Assembly (NCBI GenBank): GCA_934352055.1
Contig: CAKRJY010000006.1
Coordinates: 62,001-126,000 of the forward strand
Direction: 5' to 3'
From: an uncultured Lachnospiraceae bacterium
Lineage (GTDB): Bacteria > Bacillota > Clostridia > Lachnospirales > Lachnospiraceae
DNA: 64,000 bases
Made by a program: the position numbers and the translations under genes. The notes below the pieces were generated by a model. The model worked only from the letters and a program-made list of their open reading frames with translations, was not told where the DNA came from and made no database searches. This document shows, one piece after another, positions 34,493-43,547 of the stretch. Each line of letters begins with the position of its first letter. The first letter of the stretch is position 1.

Positions 34493-36109
34493 TCAATCCG
34501 CAATTCGATGTGGAATGACCACGCGGAAAATGCTTCCTTTTCCGGGCTCACTTTGTACCGAGATACTTCCTCCCATTGCTTCTACTAAGTTCTTTGTAAT
34601 AGCCATACTAAGCCCTGCTCCGCGCTTTCCGTTCTCTGTGGTATCCGCTTCCCGTGAGAACACGTCAAAGACCTGTTCCTGAAATTCCTTTGACATACCA
34701 ATTCCGGTATCTTCCACCTCTGTTCGCATTAAAATCACACCTTCTCGATCTGATGGTAATTCTTCCACACAAAGCTCTACCTTTCCGCCCGGCATGGTAT
34801 ATTGAAATGCATTTCCCAGAAGGTTTAAAATAATTTCACGAATTTTCGTCGGATCGCAATATATATTTTCATGGTAAAAATGCAATGTTCTTGTAAACTG
34901 AATATCCTTCTTGGCTATTGTCCTTTTACATGCATCAAAGATTTCATCATTTAGTTCCTGTGCGGAAACCACACATTCTTCCAAAGTACTCTTTCCGCTC
35001 TCAATACTTGCCATTTCTAAAACATTCGTCAAAAGTGACATTAGATCATTCGCCGCATCACTGATCTTTTCCGCATAGTCTTTCACACGTTCTGGGTAAT
35101 CACTAAAATGTTCGAGTAGTTGTGCCTGTGCAAGTATCGCATTCATAGGTTTGCGTATATCATGGCTCATATTAAAAAGGAATTTGGATTTCGCGCGATT
35201 TGCTTCCTCTGCCTGTTCTAATGCTGTTTGTAAGCGTTCCTGTTGCCGCTTTTCTGCCGCAATAATATCATCAATCGGGCGATACCCTACCATTACCTGG
35301 AAATGCTTTGCATCTGTAAAAAGCTTTACCACACGGCATTCAAAATATTCCATGCCCAATTGATTCTTTACATAATGCAAACGCGTTGTGTAAATGTTCT
35401 GCACAGATAAGCGTTCTCGTAAAGATACCATATTAAAATTGCGTCGATACTGTGCTTCACTGTCTGGCATCAAATAACGTTTTGCCACATAATCCACAAG
35501 CTCCTGATATCCTTTAGCTGTTCCAAGTACTTCCTCTGCATGCTGATCCAGCAAAGAACCTTTGCTCTTTTTTACAATCTCATAGGTATCCTGTACAAGG
35601 TCACACAGATACGCTGATGTAAAGTCAAAACAAAGCGCATCCATCATCATGTGATTTTGAAGTTCCTTTCGCTTATTCTCATCCACAACTGTTGACATGT
35701 AAAGGACATGCGTCACGCGATGGTTTTCATCTCTGCTATTTACAATAAAACGAGACAGATGCCACTCTCCCTCTTTGGTCTGGTACTCCGTAGTTAACGT
35801 CTCTGCATCTGCCATACGTTCCTGCAACGTTGTAATATCTACAAATTGTCTTACCAAAGGCTGCCAGTCTTTTGCAACAATTGTCTGGCACATTTTTTCT
35901 AAAGCTTCCGCTGCATCACCGCTCTCCCCAGTTGCGTGATGCACATCATCCCCCACAGAAATATTTTCATAAGTACCATCGTTCAGATTCAAACGGTAAA
36001 TCATCCAATAGATTTTACCAATTGCAGCGATAATCTCATTATTTGTCTTCGCCTCGGTCAGCTCTTCCTCCAGCTTTTTCTGACTCATTTCTTCTGTTGG
36101 TGTACGCAT
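34493..36109 (-). CDS. Soluble sensor histidine kinase without receiver
   Basis: 538 residues, no membrane segment. N-terminal ~270 residues resemble PAS-like sensing modules (YRLNLNDGTYENISVG, FECRVVKLFTDAKHFQVMVG), followed by a coiled coil and the HisKA box FNMSHDIRKPMNAI (Lys where Thr is usual), N-box LNLLGNAFQYT, G1 DTGIGM and G2 GKRGAGLSMAI. It lacks the receiver domain found on its upstream neighbour. GAGGGGG is spaced eight bases from the ATG at 36109; a GTG two codons earlier is too close. It lies 36 bp behind the hybrid kinase and is likely to act with it, perhaps as a heterodimer or through the same receiver. Confidence 0.9.
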   Translation of the reverse strand: MRTPTEEMSQKKLEEELTEAKTNNEIIAAIGKIYWMIYRLNLNDGTYENISVGDDVHHATGESGDAAEALEKMCQTIVAKDWQPLVRQFVDITTLQERMADAETLTTEYQTKEGEWHLSRFIVNSRDENHRVTHVLYMSTVVDENKRKELQNHMMMDALCFDFTSAYLCDLVQDTYEIVKKSKGSLLDQHAEEVLGTAKGYQELVDYVAKRYLMPDSEAQYRRNFNMVSLRERLSVQNIYTTRLHYVKNQLGMEYFECRVVKLFTDAKHFQVMVGYRPIDDIIAAEKRQQERLQTALEQAEEANRAKSKFLFNMSHDIRKPMNAILAQAQLLEHFSDYPERVKDYAEKISDAANDLMSLLTNVLEMASIESGKSTLEECVVSAQELNDEIFDACKRTIAKKDIQFTRTLHFYHENIYCDPTKIREIILNLLGNAFQYTMPGGKVELCVEELPSDREGVILMRTEVEDTGIGMSKEFQEQVFDVFSREADTTENGKRGAGLSMAITKNLVEAMGGSISVQSEPGKGSIFRVVIPHRIAD

Positions 36110-36151
36110 AGCCACTTCCCCCTCGTCTTCTTCGTTTCACCTATCATTTTT

Positions 36152-38320
36152 CTAACACTGTAGTGCCTTTGCTAATGTTTCAATCAGACGTCGGACATCT
36201 ACCGGTTTTGCGATATGTCCATCCATACCAGCCGCAAATGCATTCTGTTTATCTTCTTCAAAAGCATTTGCTGTCATAGCAAAAATCGGAATCCGTGCCT
36301 TTTTTTCATCTGCCAGCGAACGCATACATCGCGTTGCCTCATATCCATCCATCACCGGCATCTGAATATCCATAAGAATGACATCGTATGTGCCTGGTGT
36401 TGCCATCTGCATTTTTTCATACGCTTTTTTGCCATTATCCGCTACATCAACTTCAAATCCAATCTCTTCCAGAACTGTTTTTGCAATTTCCTGATTCAGT
36501 TCATTATCCTCAACCAATAAAACATGTTTTCCATGAAAATCATGTAAAGCTTGCAACTGCTCTTTTTCTGTCTGTTTTCTCTCCCCTGGTGCAAAGCATA
36601 ATGTGATTGTCACTTCTGTTCCACATTGCGGCTCACTTTCTATAGAAATCGTTCCGTGCATCATATCGACAATACTTTTTGCGATGGCAAGACCAAGACC
36701 TGTTCCCTGAATATGACTGACCGTAGATGTCTGTTCTCTGGAAAACTGCTCAAACATGTGTTTCTGGAATTCTTTGCTCATACCAATACCATTATCCTTG
36801 ATATGAAATTCGTATTTTCCATAACCATTCTCCAAGGTTGCTTTTTGGACAACACGCAACCATATCGAGCCGCCTGATGGCGTAAACTTTATGGCATTCG
36901 ACAAAATATTAAGCATAACCTGATGCAGGCGCAATGGATCTGCTACGATATCTTCCATTTGCACTTCTGTCATATCAATAGAAAACGATAATCGTTTTGC
37001 CGTAATATTATTTTGAATCATATCGCAGACATCATGCATCACATCTGGCAAATGTACCATTTGTTCTTCTAAATGTACTTTGCCGCTCTCAATACGGCTC
37101 ATATCCAGCACATCATTGATCAATTCTAACAGATGACCACTGGACGTAGCTATCTTGCTTAGATATTCCAAAACCTTCTCTTTGTTATCAATATGCGACA
37201 TAGCAAGTGATGTAAATCCCATAATCGCATTCATTGGTGTACGAATGTCATGACTCATATTGAACAAAAAATCACGTTTGGCACGGTTTGCTATCTCTTC
37301 CTGCGCAATTGCATGCTCCAGCTCTTTGTTCTTTATTTCGAGCGTTCTCTGATAATCTGCGCGCTGCGCTTCCTGCTCAGCTTCCATTTTTTGCGATGTC
37401 CGAAAACGAAGAATCTGCATCGTAGAAAAGAATAACGCATATATAACAACGGCAATTGCCATATTGGGTATCGTTGCATCATATAGCGAAGTCTCTGGTA
37501 TGTAGGTATACAAATAGTAATTTCGTCCGTGACTGTACATACCATAATAATTTTTCGAATTCTGCCTATCTCTGACTAATGTCAGCTTTTCTGCCTGTCT
37601 GTTGGATTGTAACCTACGACAAATCTCATAGTCTCCGATTTTTTTTCCAATCATTGACACATCGTTTGAAGCAGTGATTTCATCCCCCTCTGCAATGATA
37701 AAGGTACCGTACACATTCTTTGGATAACCATCCAGAATAGACTGCACAGATAACACAGATTTATCTGCAAATTCAGCTGCAACATGACGGTATGCCAAAA
37801 TGATAGCACTTTGGTCTCCACTGGCATGTATGGCAACATCAACATGCGATCCATCCTCTAATAAAATACGTCTGGTATATGTTTTTTGTTTATACGATGC
37901 CACATCCACAACACTGTCTTTTTCCAGTTCTGTTTGCATCACATCATATCCCACACCATCACGGGTATACTCTGTCCGAACATTTCCGTCCGAATCTAAG
38001 ATCGTGATACCGGTAAGCCATTGCCGCATTACTTTGGCCCGCACCTCTTCTTCTGTCGTCGATAAATTACAATCCGAAAGTGCCTGCACAGCCAGGGTTT
38101 CACGGATCAGACTTTTTGCAATTTCTGTATCATTATATCTTTTATAATTATTTGTCTGAGATTTCAAAAAATCTATCGTTGTTGCCATCCGTTTTTCACA
38201 GTTTTTTTCATCTAATTGTTTGGAACAGATAAAAGTGATAAGCAACAGAATCATTCCAATGGCCAAAAATAACAAATGATATTTTCGATCCACGAATTTT
38301 TGTTTTTTGCTATTCTCCAA
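36152..38320 (-). CDS. Hybrid sensor histidine kinase with C-terminal receiver
   Basis: 722 residues: membrane helix near residues 12-30, an extracytoplasmic domain of about 260 residues (Cache-like, containing LTGITILDSDGNVRTEYT), second helix near 290-310, coiled coil, HisKA FNMSHDIRTPMNAIMG, N-box LNILSNAIKFT, G-boxes DNGIGM and GTGLGLAIA, and a receiver LLVEDNELNQEIA with phospho-acceptor VILMDIQMPVMDG. The start is TTG at 38320, with GGAGG nine bases upstream, inside the end of the binding-protein gene (11-nt overlap), so the two are translationally coupled. No DNA-binding response regulator is encoded nearby. Confidence 0.93.
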   Translation of the reverse strand: MENSKKQKFVDRKYHLLFLAIGMILLLITFICSKQLDEKNCEKRMATTIDFLKSQTNNYKRYNDTEIAKSLIRETLAVQALSDCNLSTTEEEVRAKVMRQWLTGITILDSDGNVRTEYTRDGVGYDVMQTELEKDSVVDVASYKQKTYTRRILLEDGSHVDVAIHASGDQSAIILAYRHVAAEFADKSVLSVQSILDGYPKNVYGTFIIAEGDEITASNDVSMIGKKIGDYEICRRLQSNRQAEKLTLVRDRQNSKNYYGMYSHGRNYYLYTYIPETSLYDATIPNMAIAVVIYALFFSTMQILRFRTSQKMEAEQEAQRADYQRTLEIKNKELEHAIAQEEIANRAKRDFLFNMSHDIRTPMNAIMGFTSLAMSHIDNKEKVLEYLSKIATSSGHLLELINDVLDMSRIESGKVHLEEQMVHLPDVMHDVCDMIQNNITAKRLSFSIDMTEVQMEDIVADPLRLHQVMLNILSNAIKFTPSGGSIWLRVVQKATLENGYGKYEFHIKDNGIGMSKEFQKHMFEQFSREQTSTVSHIQGTGLGLAIAKSIVDMMHGTISIESEPQCGTEVTITLCFAPGERKQTEKEQLQALHDFHGKHVLLVEDNELNQEIAKTVLEEIGFEVDVADNGKKAYEKMQMATPGTYDVILMDIQMPVMDGYEATRCMRSLADEKKARIPIFAMTANAFEEDKQNAFAAGMDGHIAKPVDVRRLIETLAKALQC

Positions 38321-39116
38321 GTCGATCCACCTCCAAATATGTCTGTGGATGCTCTAAATATGCTCCAACGATTTTTTGCATCGTTCCATCTGCCTGCATA
38401 TCCGAAAATGTTTTCTGTATCTGTTCTGCCAGACCCCGGTTATCATCTTTTGCAAAAGCTACACCAATCCCCGTTGTCAAAATAGCGTCATCCAAAATAC
38501 GAAAATCAGCATCATAATCTTTGACATACTGCAAAATTGCTGTCTCATGAGCAGCGATCGCATCTACATAACCACAATCTAATGTTGCATATTGCACACT
38601 TCTGTCTTCCAGACTAATGACCGCTATATTTTCCGGAAAACGCATATCCAGATGATTCAATAAAATCTCTTCCGGTTTCCCTGTCGTCTGAACCGCAATC
38701 TTCTTTCCTTCTAAATCCATGCTATCCTGTATCGGACTATTTCTATTGACGGCAATCACCTGACGACTAACCATATACGGCCCTGCCCACTGATAGTCGT
38801 CCTCGCGTCCGCTCATGGAATAGCACCCCCAGATACAGTCAATCTCGCCTGTCTCTAGGAGTGCATCCTTTTGCTCCCAATCAATCACGGAAAATTCCAC
38901 CTGATAGCCAATACGCCGAAATGCTTCTTTCGCAATATCCACATCAATTCCAGTCATAGCCCCATCGCTATCCTGATAAATATACGGCGGATAAATATCA
39001 CTGCCCACTACTATCGTCGGCATTTCCCGATTTGCATGTTCAGGTATCACTTTACAACCCGTAAAAAAACATAACACACTGCTAAGTAATAGCAGTCCTC
39101 CCCAAAGCTTTTTCAT
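38310..39116 (-). CDS. Family-3 solute-binding lipoprotein, probable sensory partner
   Basis: 268 residues: lipoprotein signal with lipobox FFTGC, then a family-3 (amino-acid type) binding fold: DIYPPYIYQDSDGAMTGIDV, GCYSMSGREDDYQWAGPYMV and GYVDAIAAHETAIL. The Arg of MSGRED and the Asp of YVDAIA correspond to residues that grip the alpha-carboxylate and amino group in this family, so an amino-acid-like ligand is likely. There is no ABC permease or ATPase nearby; instead the gene overlaps a hybrid kinase by 11 nt. A sensing role, presenting ligand to the kinase, is inferred. It starts four bases after the mtnN stop. Confidence 0.9.
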   Translation of the reverse strand: MKKLWGGLLLLSSVLCFFTGCKVIPEHANREMPTIVVGSDIYPPYIYQDSDGAMTGIDVDIAKEAFRRIGYQVEFSVIDWEQKDALLETGEIDCIWGCYSMSGREDDYQWAGPYMVSRQVIAVNRNSPIQDSMDLEGKKIAVQTTGKPEEILLNHLDMRFPENIAVISLEDRSVQYATLDCGYVDAIAAHETAILQYVKDYDADFRILDDAILTTGIGVAFAKDDNRGLAEQIQKTFSDMQADGTMQKIVGAYLEHPQTYLEVDRLGE

Positions 39117-39120
39117 CTTC

Positions 39121-39807
39121 CTATGCCAATTCCTTTATTACATCAAGAACCACTTCGATTCCAACTTGTGCCGCTTTTTCCGCAAATGTTGCATAATCCA
39201 TCTCAGCGCCCTTACCATCTGAAATACTGCGGATAATTGCAAACGGAACCTGATTCACATAGCAGACCTGTCCGATACTTCCACCTTCCATCTCACCGGC
39301 AATTGCACCAAAATTCTCATGTAAGTGCTCCTTTGTGTTCTTCTTTGTGAGGAAAAGATCTCCCGTCGCAATGGTGCCTACTTCATAATTAATATTTCTT
39401 GCTGCAACACATTTTTCAATCACTGCATTCAGTTTCTCATCTGCCGGCAAATAGATTTCGTTCAATCCGGACAAAAGCCCAACCGGATCTCCCAAAGCAG
39501 ATGTATTCATATCATGTTGTACCACACGGTTTGCAATGGCAACATCCATCACGCCCAACTCTTCACAAAGTGTTCCTGCCACACCAATATTTATGACACA
39601 ATCCACATCATACTTTAAAATCATTGCCTCTGTACAGATTGCAGCAAACACTTTTCCAACACCACACACTGCTGCCACCACTTCTACACCTTCCACCTGA
39701 CCTTGCGTAAATATAACGCCGCTCAGCTGTGTTTCTTTCGTATCCGTCATATGTTTCTTTAAATTGTCCACCTCAATCTGCATGGCTCCAATAATACCAA
39801 TTTTCAT
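39121..39807 (-). CDS. mtnN: 5'-Methylthioadenosine/S-adenosylhomocysteine nucleosidase
   Basis: 228-residue Pfs/MTAN enzyme cleaving SAH to S-ribosylhomocysteine plus adenine (and MTA similarly). It begins MKIGIIGAMQIEVDNLK and has NIGVAGTLCEELGVMDVAIA, VGTIATGDLFL, the catalytic GEMEGGSIGQVCY and IRSISDGKG segments. AAAAGGAG precedes the ATG. It lies 64 bp behind luxS, whose substrate it makes, and four bases ahead of the binding-lipoprotein gene. The luxS-mtnN gap contains GGACGTTCCTTTTG, a word also found at the ends of palindrome copy 2. Confidence 0.96.
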   Translation of the reverse strand: MKIGIIGAMQIEVDNLKKHMTDTKETQLSGVIFTQGQVEGVEVVAAVCGVGKVFAAICTEAMILKYDVDCVINIGVAGTLCEELGVMDVAIANRVVQHDMNTSALGDPVGLLSGLNEIYLPADEKLNAVIEKCVAARNINYEVGTIATGDLFLTKKNTKEHLHENFGAIAGEMEGGSIGQVCYVNQVPFAIIRSISDGKGAEMDYATFAEKAAQVGIEVVLDVIKELA

Positions 39808-39871
39808 GTTGTAATCTCCTTTTCTCTCCGTAGGACGTTCCTTTTGACCTATATTCTTCTACAAGACAAAA

Positions 39872-40330
39872 CTACTGTGGATATGTAAACTCCATGTTTG
39901 TCTGCTGTTTTAATACTTCCAAATACGTTGCACATTCTGTCTTTGCTGCTGTAATATCCAAATTGCGATAATTACCACATTCAACGGCAGAAGCCCCAAA
40001 TACCGGGCCGTCATGCTCTACAATCTGCTGCAAAACATGCTTTGTAATTTCAAAAACATGTTTGTCGTTGGCATTACGAACCAACAGATAAAATCCTGTC
40101 TGGCATCCCATCGGTCCAAAATAAATCACATCCTCTGCAATTTCTGAATTTCTGATATAGGTTGCAAACATATGCTCTACCGAATGCATCGTAAGGTCTG
40201 ACATGTAATCCCCCATGTTCGGACGTCTTGTACGCATATCATATGTTGTAATATCACCATCCACGCGGGAAATATAAAATCCCGGCACTAAAATATCATG
40301 GTTAATTGTAAAACTCTTGATTCTTTCCAT
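39872..40330 (-). CDS. luxS: S-ribosylhomocysteine lyase, autoinducer-2 synthase
   Basis: 152 residues, full length. It converts S-ribosylhomocysteine to homocysteine and DPD, the AI-2 precursor. The zinc site is complete: HSVEHMFATYIRN (HxxEH) and GPMGCQTGFYL (Cys). GGAGGAAGATTAAA precedes the ATG. Its start is one base behind the ECF gene stop, so the two are coupled. With mtnN downstream it forms the activated-methyl recycling module. Confidence 0.97.
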   Translation of the reverse strand: MERIKSFTINHDILVPGFYISRVDGDITTYDMRTRRPNMGDYMSDLTMHSVEHMFATYIRNSEIAEDVIYFGPMGCQTGFYLLVRNANDKHVFEITKHVLQQIVEHDGPVFGASAVECGNYRNLDITAAKTECATYLEVLKQQTNMEFTYPQ

Positions 40331-40331
40331 T

Positions 40332-40952
40332 TTAATCTTCCTCCTGTAAAATCAATTTTGCCTTTTTTAGTGCCACCGTAATAATACCCGTAAGAATTGT
40401 TGCAGAAATCATTTCAAATACTGCATTTACTCCTACAAACGCACAAATAAAGACAATGACGTTACGTCCGCCAATTAAGTTCTGCACATATTCTGTATTG
40501 CCAAATAATACGACAAGTGCTGTCATAAAGAACACTGTGTTCAAAAATGCTGACAAAAAACCGGTAATATACCCGGAAAGTGTCGTATTTTTTGTTGCTT
40601 TACGAAGACCTTTAAAAATGTAGCCCAAAAGCAAGCCATCTAAAAATCTTGGTACAAATCTCTGAATAAAGGCAAGCAACGGATTGATACTAAAAAGCAT
40701 TGCCCCCATGGCACTGACACCGCCGACACCAATACACTGTCCAAAGCTCGTCAATCCAAATACTGCTCCTAAAATAGCTCCCCCCAAAGGTCCACAGGAA
40801 ATTGCCCCAATTGCAACCGGAATCATATTAAAAGTAATCGCAAGTGGTCCGATATTGAGATAACCAAGTGGCGTATACGCCATAAGAATCAATACAGCAA
40901 TCATCAATCCTAAAATTGTAAGTTGTTTTGTCGTTAATTTTTTCTTTTTCAT
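40332..40952 (-). CDS. ECF transporter S component (vitamin-type), first gene of the luxS operon
   Basis: 206 residues with five to six membrane helices and a positively charged start (KKKKLTTKQLTILGLM), typical of ECF substrate-binding subunits. The segments TPLGYLNIGPLAITFNMIPV and GPLGGAILGAVFGLTSFGQC are characteristic of ECF_trnsprt family S components. The substrate is not clear; relatives of similar sequence are annotated for pantothenate, but I am not sure. It needs the shared EcfAAT module encoded elsewhere. The ATG at 40952 is preceded by AAGGATAAAGGAT. It is translationally joined to luxS, so the substrate may relate to methyl recycling. Confidence 0.88.
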   Translation of the reverse strand: MKKKKLTTKQLTILGLMIAVLILMAYTPLGYLNIGPLAITFNMIPVAIGAISCGPLGGAILGAVFGLTSFGQCIGVGGVSAMGAMLFSINPLLAFIQRFVPRFLDGLLLGYIFKGLRKATKNTTLSGYITGFLSAFLNTVFFMTALVVLFGNTEYVQNLIGGRNVIVFICAFVGVNAVFEMISATILTGIITVALKKAKLILQEED

Positions 40953-41143
40953 ATCCTTTATCCTTATAATCATAATTTTGGTTGGCATTTACCACCTTTG
41001 ATAGTACCACAGCCGACAAGACGCCGCAAGAAATAAGTGCGCACAAACACATCGTTTTATGATATGATGGTAATGCTGTTTTTGCAGCAGTTTTATGAGA
41101 TACTATTTTTAATCTTAGTTTTACAGAAAGATACGAGTTATTT

Positions 41144-42004
41144 ATGAATAAAAAATTTTTTCTTTGCGGCATTGCTGCCGTGATCATTTTAGTTTCCATG
41201 GCATTTTACTGTACGCCAATCCATAAAAGTCTCCGCACCCTATTTGCCGGAGAATCTGTAGATACATCGGCTGTACAAGCTCCATTATATGCCGGTATTT
41301 TCGCACAAACCTATCAATATAATCTTGGTATTGCTACCGGTGAAATCCCGATTGAAGTACCACCTTTTTTCGAAGAAGATGTATACACTTTCTTACAAGG
41401 ACACCGCGCCTGGGAAAGTAATGCCACCTGGTCTGGAGAATGGTGCATGAAGTATGCCAAAGGACAGTATTTCAGTGGATTTGGATGTGGCTTCTGTTGT
41501 GTTGCCAACGTCTATTCCACACTTTCCCCTTATACCTGTTCTCCACTAGATGTCTACGATTATGCTTATAAAGAAACTGGTTATACACCAAGCAAGGCCA
41601 ATTCAGCATTGGACTGGGGAAATATGAAAGTCATTTTAAAAGATTTGGGAATGTCTTGTGATGTTTATTATAAAGATGATAGTTATGAAGCTTTTCGCGA
41701 TCAGATTAGAAGCGCGAAGATGGCGATTACATTAGTAAGCAGTGCTAACGACGACCGGCTCTGGCAAAAAGTACCCGGACACTATGTTACGGTCTGTCTG
41801 TATGATGCCAGCGACGACACGGTATTATTAGGTGATCCCGGATCTCCTACCAACAACCGGACGCGTGTCCCATTAACTTACATTTATGACGCATTAAAAA
41901 CCACGAGTAAATTTCAATATCTACTCGTGGATGATTACACCGAAGCAAATAACCAGTGGTTACATGATGGAATCGATGAAGTATGGAATGCCCCTGCAAA
42001 TTAG
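41144..42004 (+). CDS. Secreted or membrane-anchored C39-like cysteine peptidase
   Basis: 286 residues with one N-terminal membrane/signal segment (FFLCGIAAVIILVSMAFY) and an extracytoplasmic papain-like C39_2 domain: the putative nucleophile region FGCGFCCVANVYSTL and the His region VPGHYVTVCLYD followed by LLGDPGSPTNN. It may cleave peptides or act on the wall outside the cell. Three Cys crowd the nucleophile site, which is unusual. The ribosome site is weak (AGAAAG). Divergent from the ECF-luxS operon, 191 bp apart. A terminator overlaps its stop. Confidence 0.8.
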   Translation: MNKKFFLCGIAAVIILVSMAFYCTPIHKSLRTLFAGESVDTSAVQAPLYAGIFAQTYQYNLGIATGEIPIEVPPFFEEDVYTFLQGHRAWESNATWSGEWCMKYAKGQYFSGFGCGFCCVANVYSTLSPYTCSPLDVYDYAYKETGYTPSKANSALDWGNMKVILKDLGMSCDVYYKDDSYEAFRDQIRSAKMAITLVSSANDDRLWQKVPGHYVTVCLYDASDDTVLLGDPGSPTNNRTRVPLTYIYDALKTTSKFQYLLVDDYTEANNQWLHDGIDEVWNAPAN

Positions 42005-42018
42005 GGCATTCCTTTTTT
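41985..42018 (+). terminator. Terminator of the C39-like peptidase gene
   Basis: Stem GGAATGCCC / GGGCATTCC (41985-41993 with 42004-42012) followed by six T. Confidence 0.9.
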
Positions 42019-43447
42019 ATCTTCTTCTGTCTCTACCCGGCTGCCGATAATAATGCGCTTTACACGCATACATTCTCTGGTCTGCAAGTTTTGAAACCTC
42101 GTGTATATTTTTCCATGCCTGTTCTGTACTATACACGTAGCCATAAGAAATACTCAGCGTATCCGCAAGTTCACCATGCCAATTCTGTACACTTGTTTCA
42201 AATACCCGCAATACTTCTTCGAACTGCTGCACCTGTTTTGTCATACAAACGACAAATTCATCTCCACCAATTCTATATATCTCGCCATACGCACCGAATG
42301 TCTTCCTCATACATTCTGCTGCGGCAACGATCAATTCATCTCCTGCTGCATGACCACGGGAATCATTTACACGTTTCAAACCATTTAAATCCAGAGAAAT
42401 GTAAATCCATTCCTCATCTAGATCCAGCTTATTGATATCTTGTTCATATGCGTGCCTATTCAGACACTTCGTAAGTTCATCCGTATTCGATGTATAAATC
42501 AAAGCTTCTTTTTCAAACTTTTCTTTTAAGACTTTAGAAAGCATATATAACATACAGACTGATGCCACAATCAGATAAATTCCTACAATTAACGTAGCCA
42601 GCACACTGCTCTGCAAATAATATATGTTCTCTATGCTTACCGCAACGATATAATTATCATCCTGTTTCATAACGCATCTGCAGGCTTTTCCATCAATACG
42701 GACGCGTTCTGCTATTGATTGCTCCTTACCTACATTACTAGACGATATTCCAATTTCATCCAGCTTTTTGCCTTCTTTGCTGCTATCTGTAGCGCCTTTT
42801 ATTATCTTTGTCTTCGCATCAGCGACATAAATCTCCATGCCCTCGTATACCGGCATATCCGCTACAACCATAGAAACCTGCGTCTGTTTCATTTCGGCAA
42901 GAAGACGTGTCGGTTTTATGCCCACCTGAATCATTTTGGTGCCATCTTCATTCCAGGTGATGGCATACATCATTTCCTTACCTTCTGCGGTATTAGGGGT
43001 AACTTCCTGACACATACTAAGCTCTTTATTTTCGAGCATAATCTTAAAATATTCCATCTGCTCACCGGAATCAAAACTATACCCAAAATATTGCGGCAAC
43101 GTGCCACTATAAATACGCCCGGTTTCATCAAACAGATGTATCTCATCAATCGACATCAGACTTGCTATCTTTTGTAGTTCTTCTACATCATACTCTACCT
43201 GCGGCTTGGCATCTATAATATAAGATACGGATTTTGCCCGCACAATATATTCATCCATAAGCATCTGGACAAGTCCCTCTCTGTCCTTGTCATTTTCATC
43301 AAGCACAGTCGTAACACGATCAAGAAGCGCCTTTGACATTCTATATGCATTTTTGCCATTCACGTAATTCAGAATACTGATCTCCAGAAGTAATGCAACA
43401 GCAATAACAACCGTAGCCAATATTACCATTTTTCTCTTCTTTTTCAT
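42017..43447 (-). CDS. Membrane diguanylate cyclase with extracytoplasmic sensor
   Basis: 476 residues: helix near 7-27, an extracytoplasmic dCache-like domain of about 235 residues (AKSVSYIIDAKPQVEYD, VVADMPVYEGMEIYVADAK), helix near 285-305, and a GGDEF domain with SLDLNGLKRVNDSRGHAAGD and the intact loop RIGGDEFVVCM. It should make cyclic di-GMP on ligand binding. No ribosome site precedes the first ATG; a TATAAT box ends six bases before it, so the mRNA may be leaderless or the start may be the ATG at 43429. Convergent with the C39-like gene. Confidence 0.9.
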   Translation of the reverse strand: MKKKRKMVILATVVIAVALLLEISILNYVNGKNAYRMSKALLDRVTTVLDENDKDREGLVQMLMDEYIVRAKSVSYIIDAKPQVEYDVEELQKIASLMSIDEIHLFDETGRIYSGTLPQYFGYSFDSGEQMEYFKIMLENKELSMCQEVTPNTAEGKEMMYAITWNEDGTKMIQVGIKPTRLLAEMKQTQVSMVVADMPVYEGMEIYVADAKTKIIKGATDSSKEGKKLDEIGISSSNVGKEQSIAERVRIDGKACRCVMKQDDNYIVAVSIENIYYLQSSVLATLIVGIYLIVASVCMLYMLSKVLKEKFEKEALIYTSNTDELTKCLNRHAYEQDINKLDLDEEWIYISLDLNGLKRVNDSRGHAAGDELIVAAAECMRKTFGAYGEIYRIGGDEFVVCMTKQVQQFEEVLRVFETSVQNWHGELADTLSISYGYVYSTEQAWKNIHEVSKLADQRMYACKAHYYRQPGRDRRR

Positions 43448-43453
43448 GCCTTT

Positions 43454-43459
43454 ATTATA
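43454..43459 (-). promoter_or_regulatory. Extended -10 box directly in front of the GGDEF start
   Basis: TGG-TATAAT on the minus strand, with AAAGGC and then ATG. If used, transcription would begin at or next to the start codon. Confidence 0.45.
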
Positions 43460-43515
43460 CCATATGCCCTAGGCTCTTGCATCCAATAAAAATCACTTTT
43501 TCCCTATGATAAAAT

Positions 43516-43540
43516 AACGCCCACCAAAATGATGAGCGTT
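43516..43540 (-). terminator. Terminator of ldh
   Basis: Stem AACGCCCACC / GATGAGCGTT (with G-U pairs in RNA) followed on the minus strand by TTTTATC. Confidence 0.65.
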
Positions 43541-43547
43541 ACTTTTC

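Noticed and set aside
40953..41143. SAM, SAH or preQ1 riboswitch before the ECF-luxS operon
   Set aside because: The leader on minus is about 80-100 nt with small hairpins, but none of the consensus motifs of these riboswitches could be seen.
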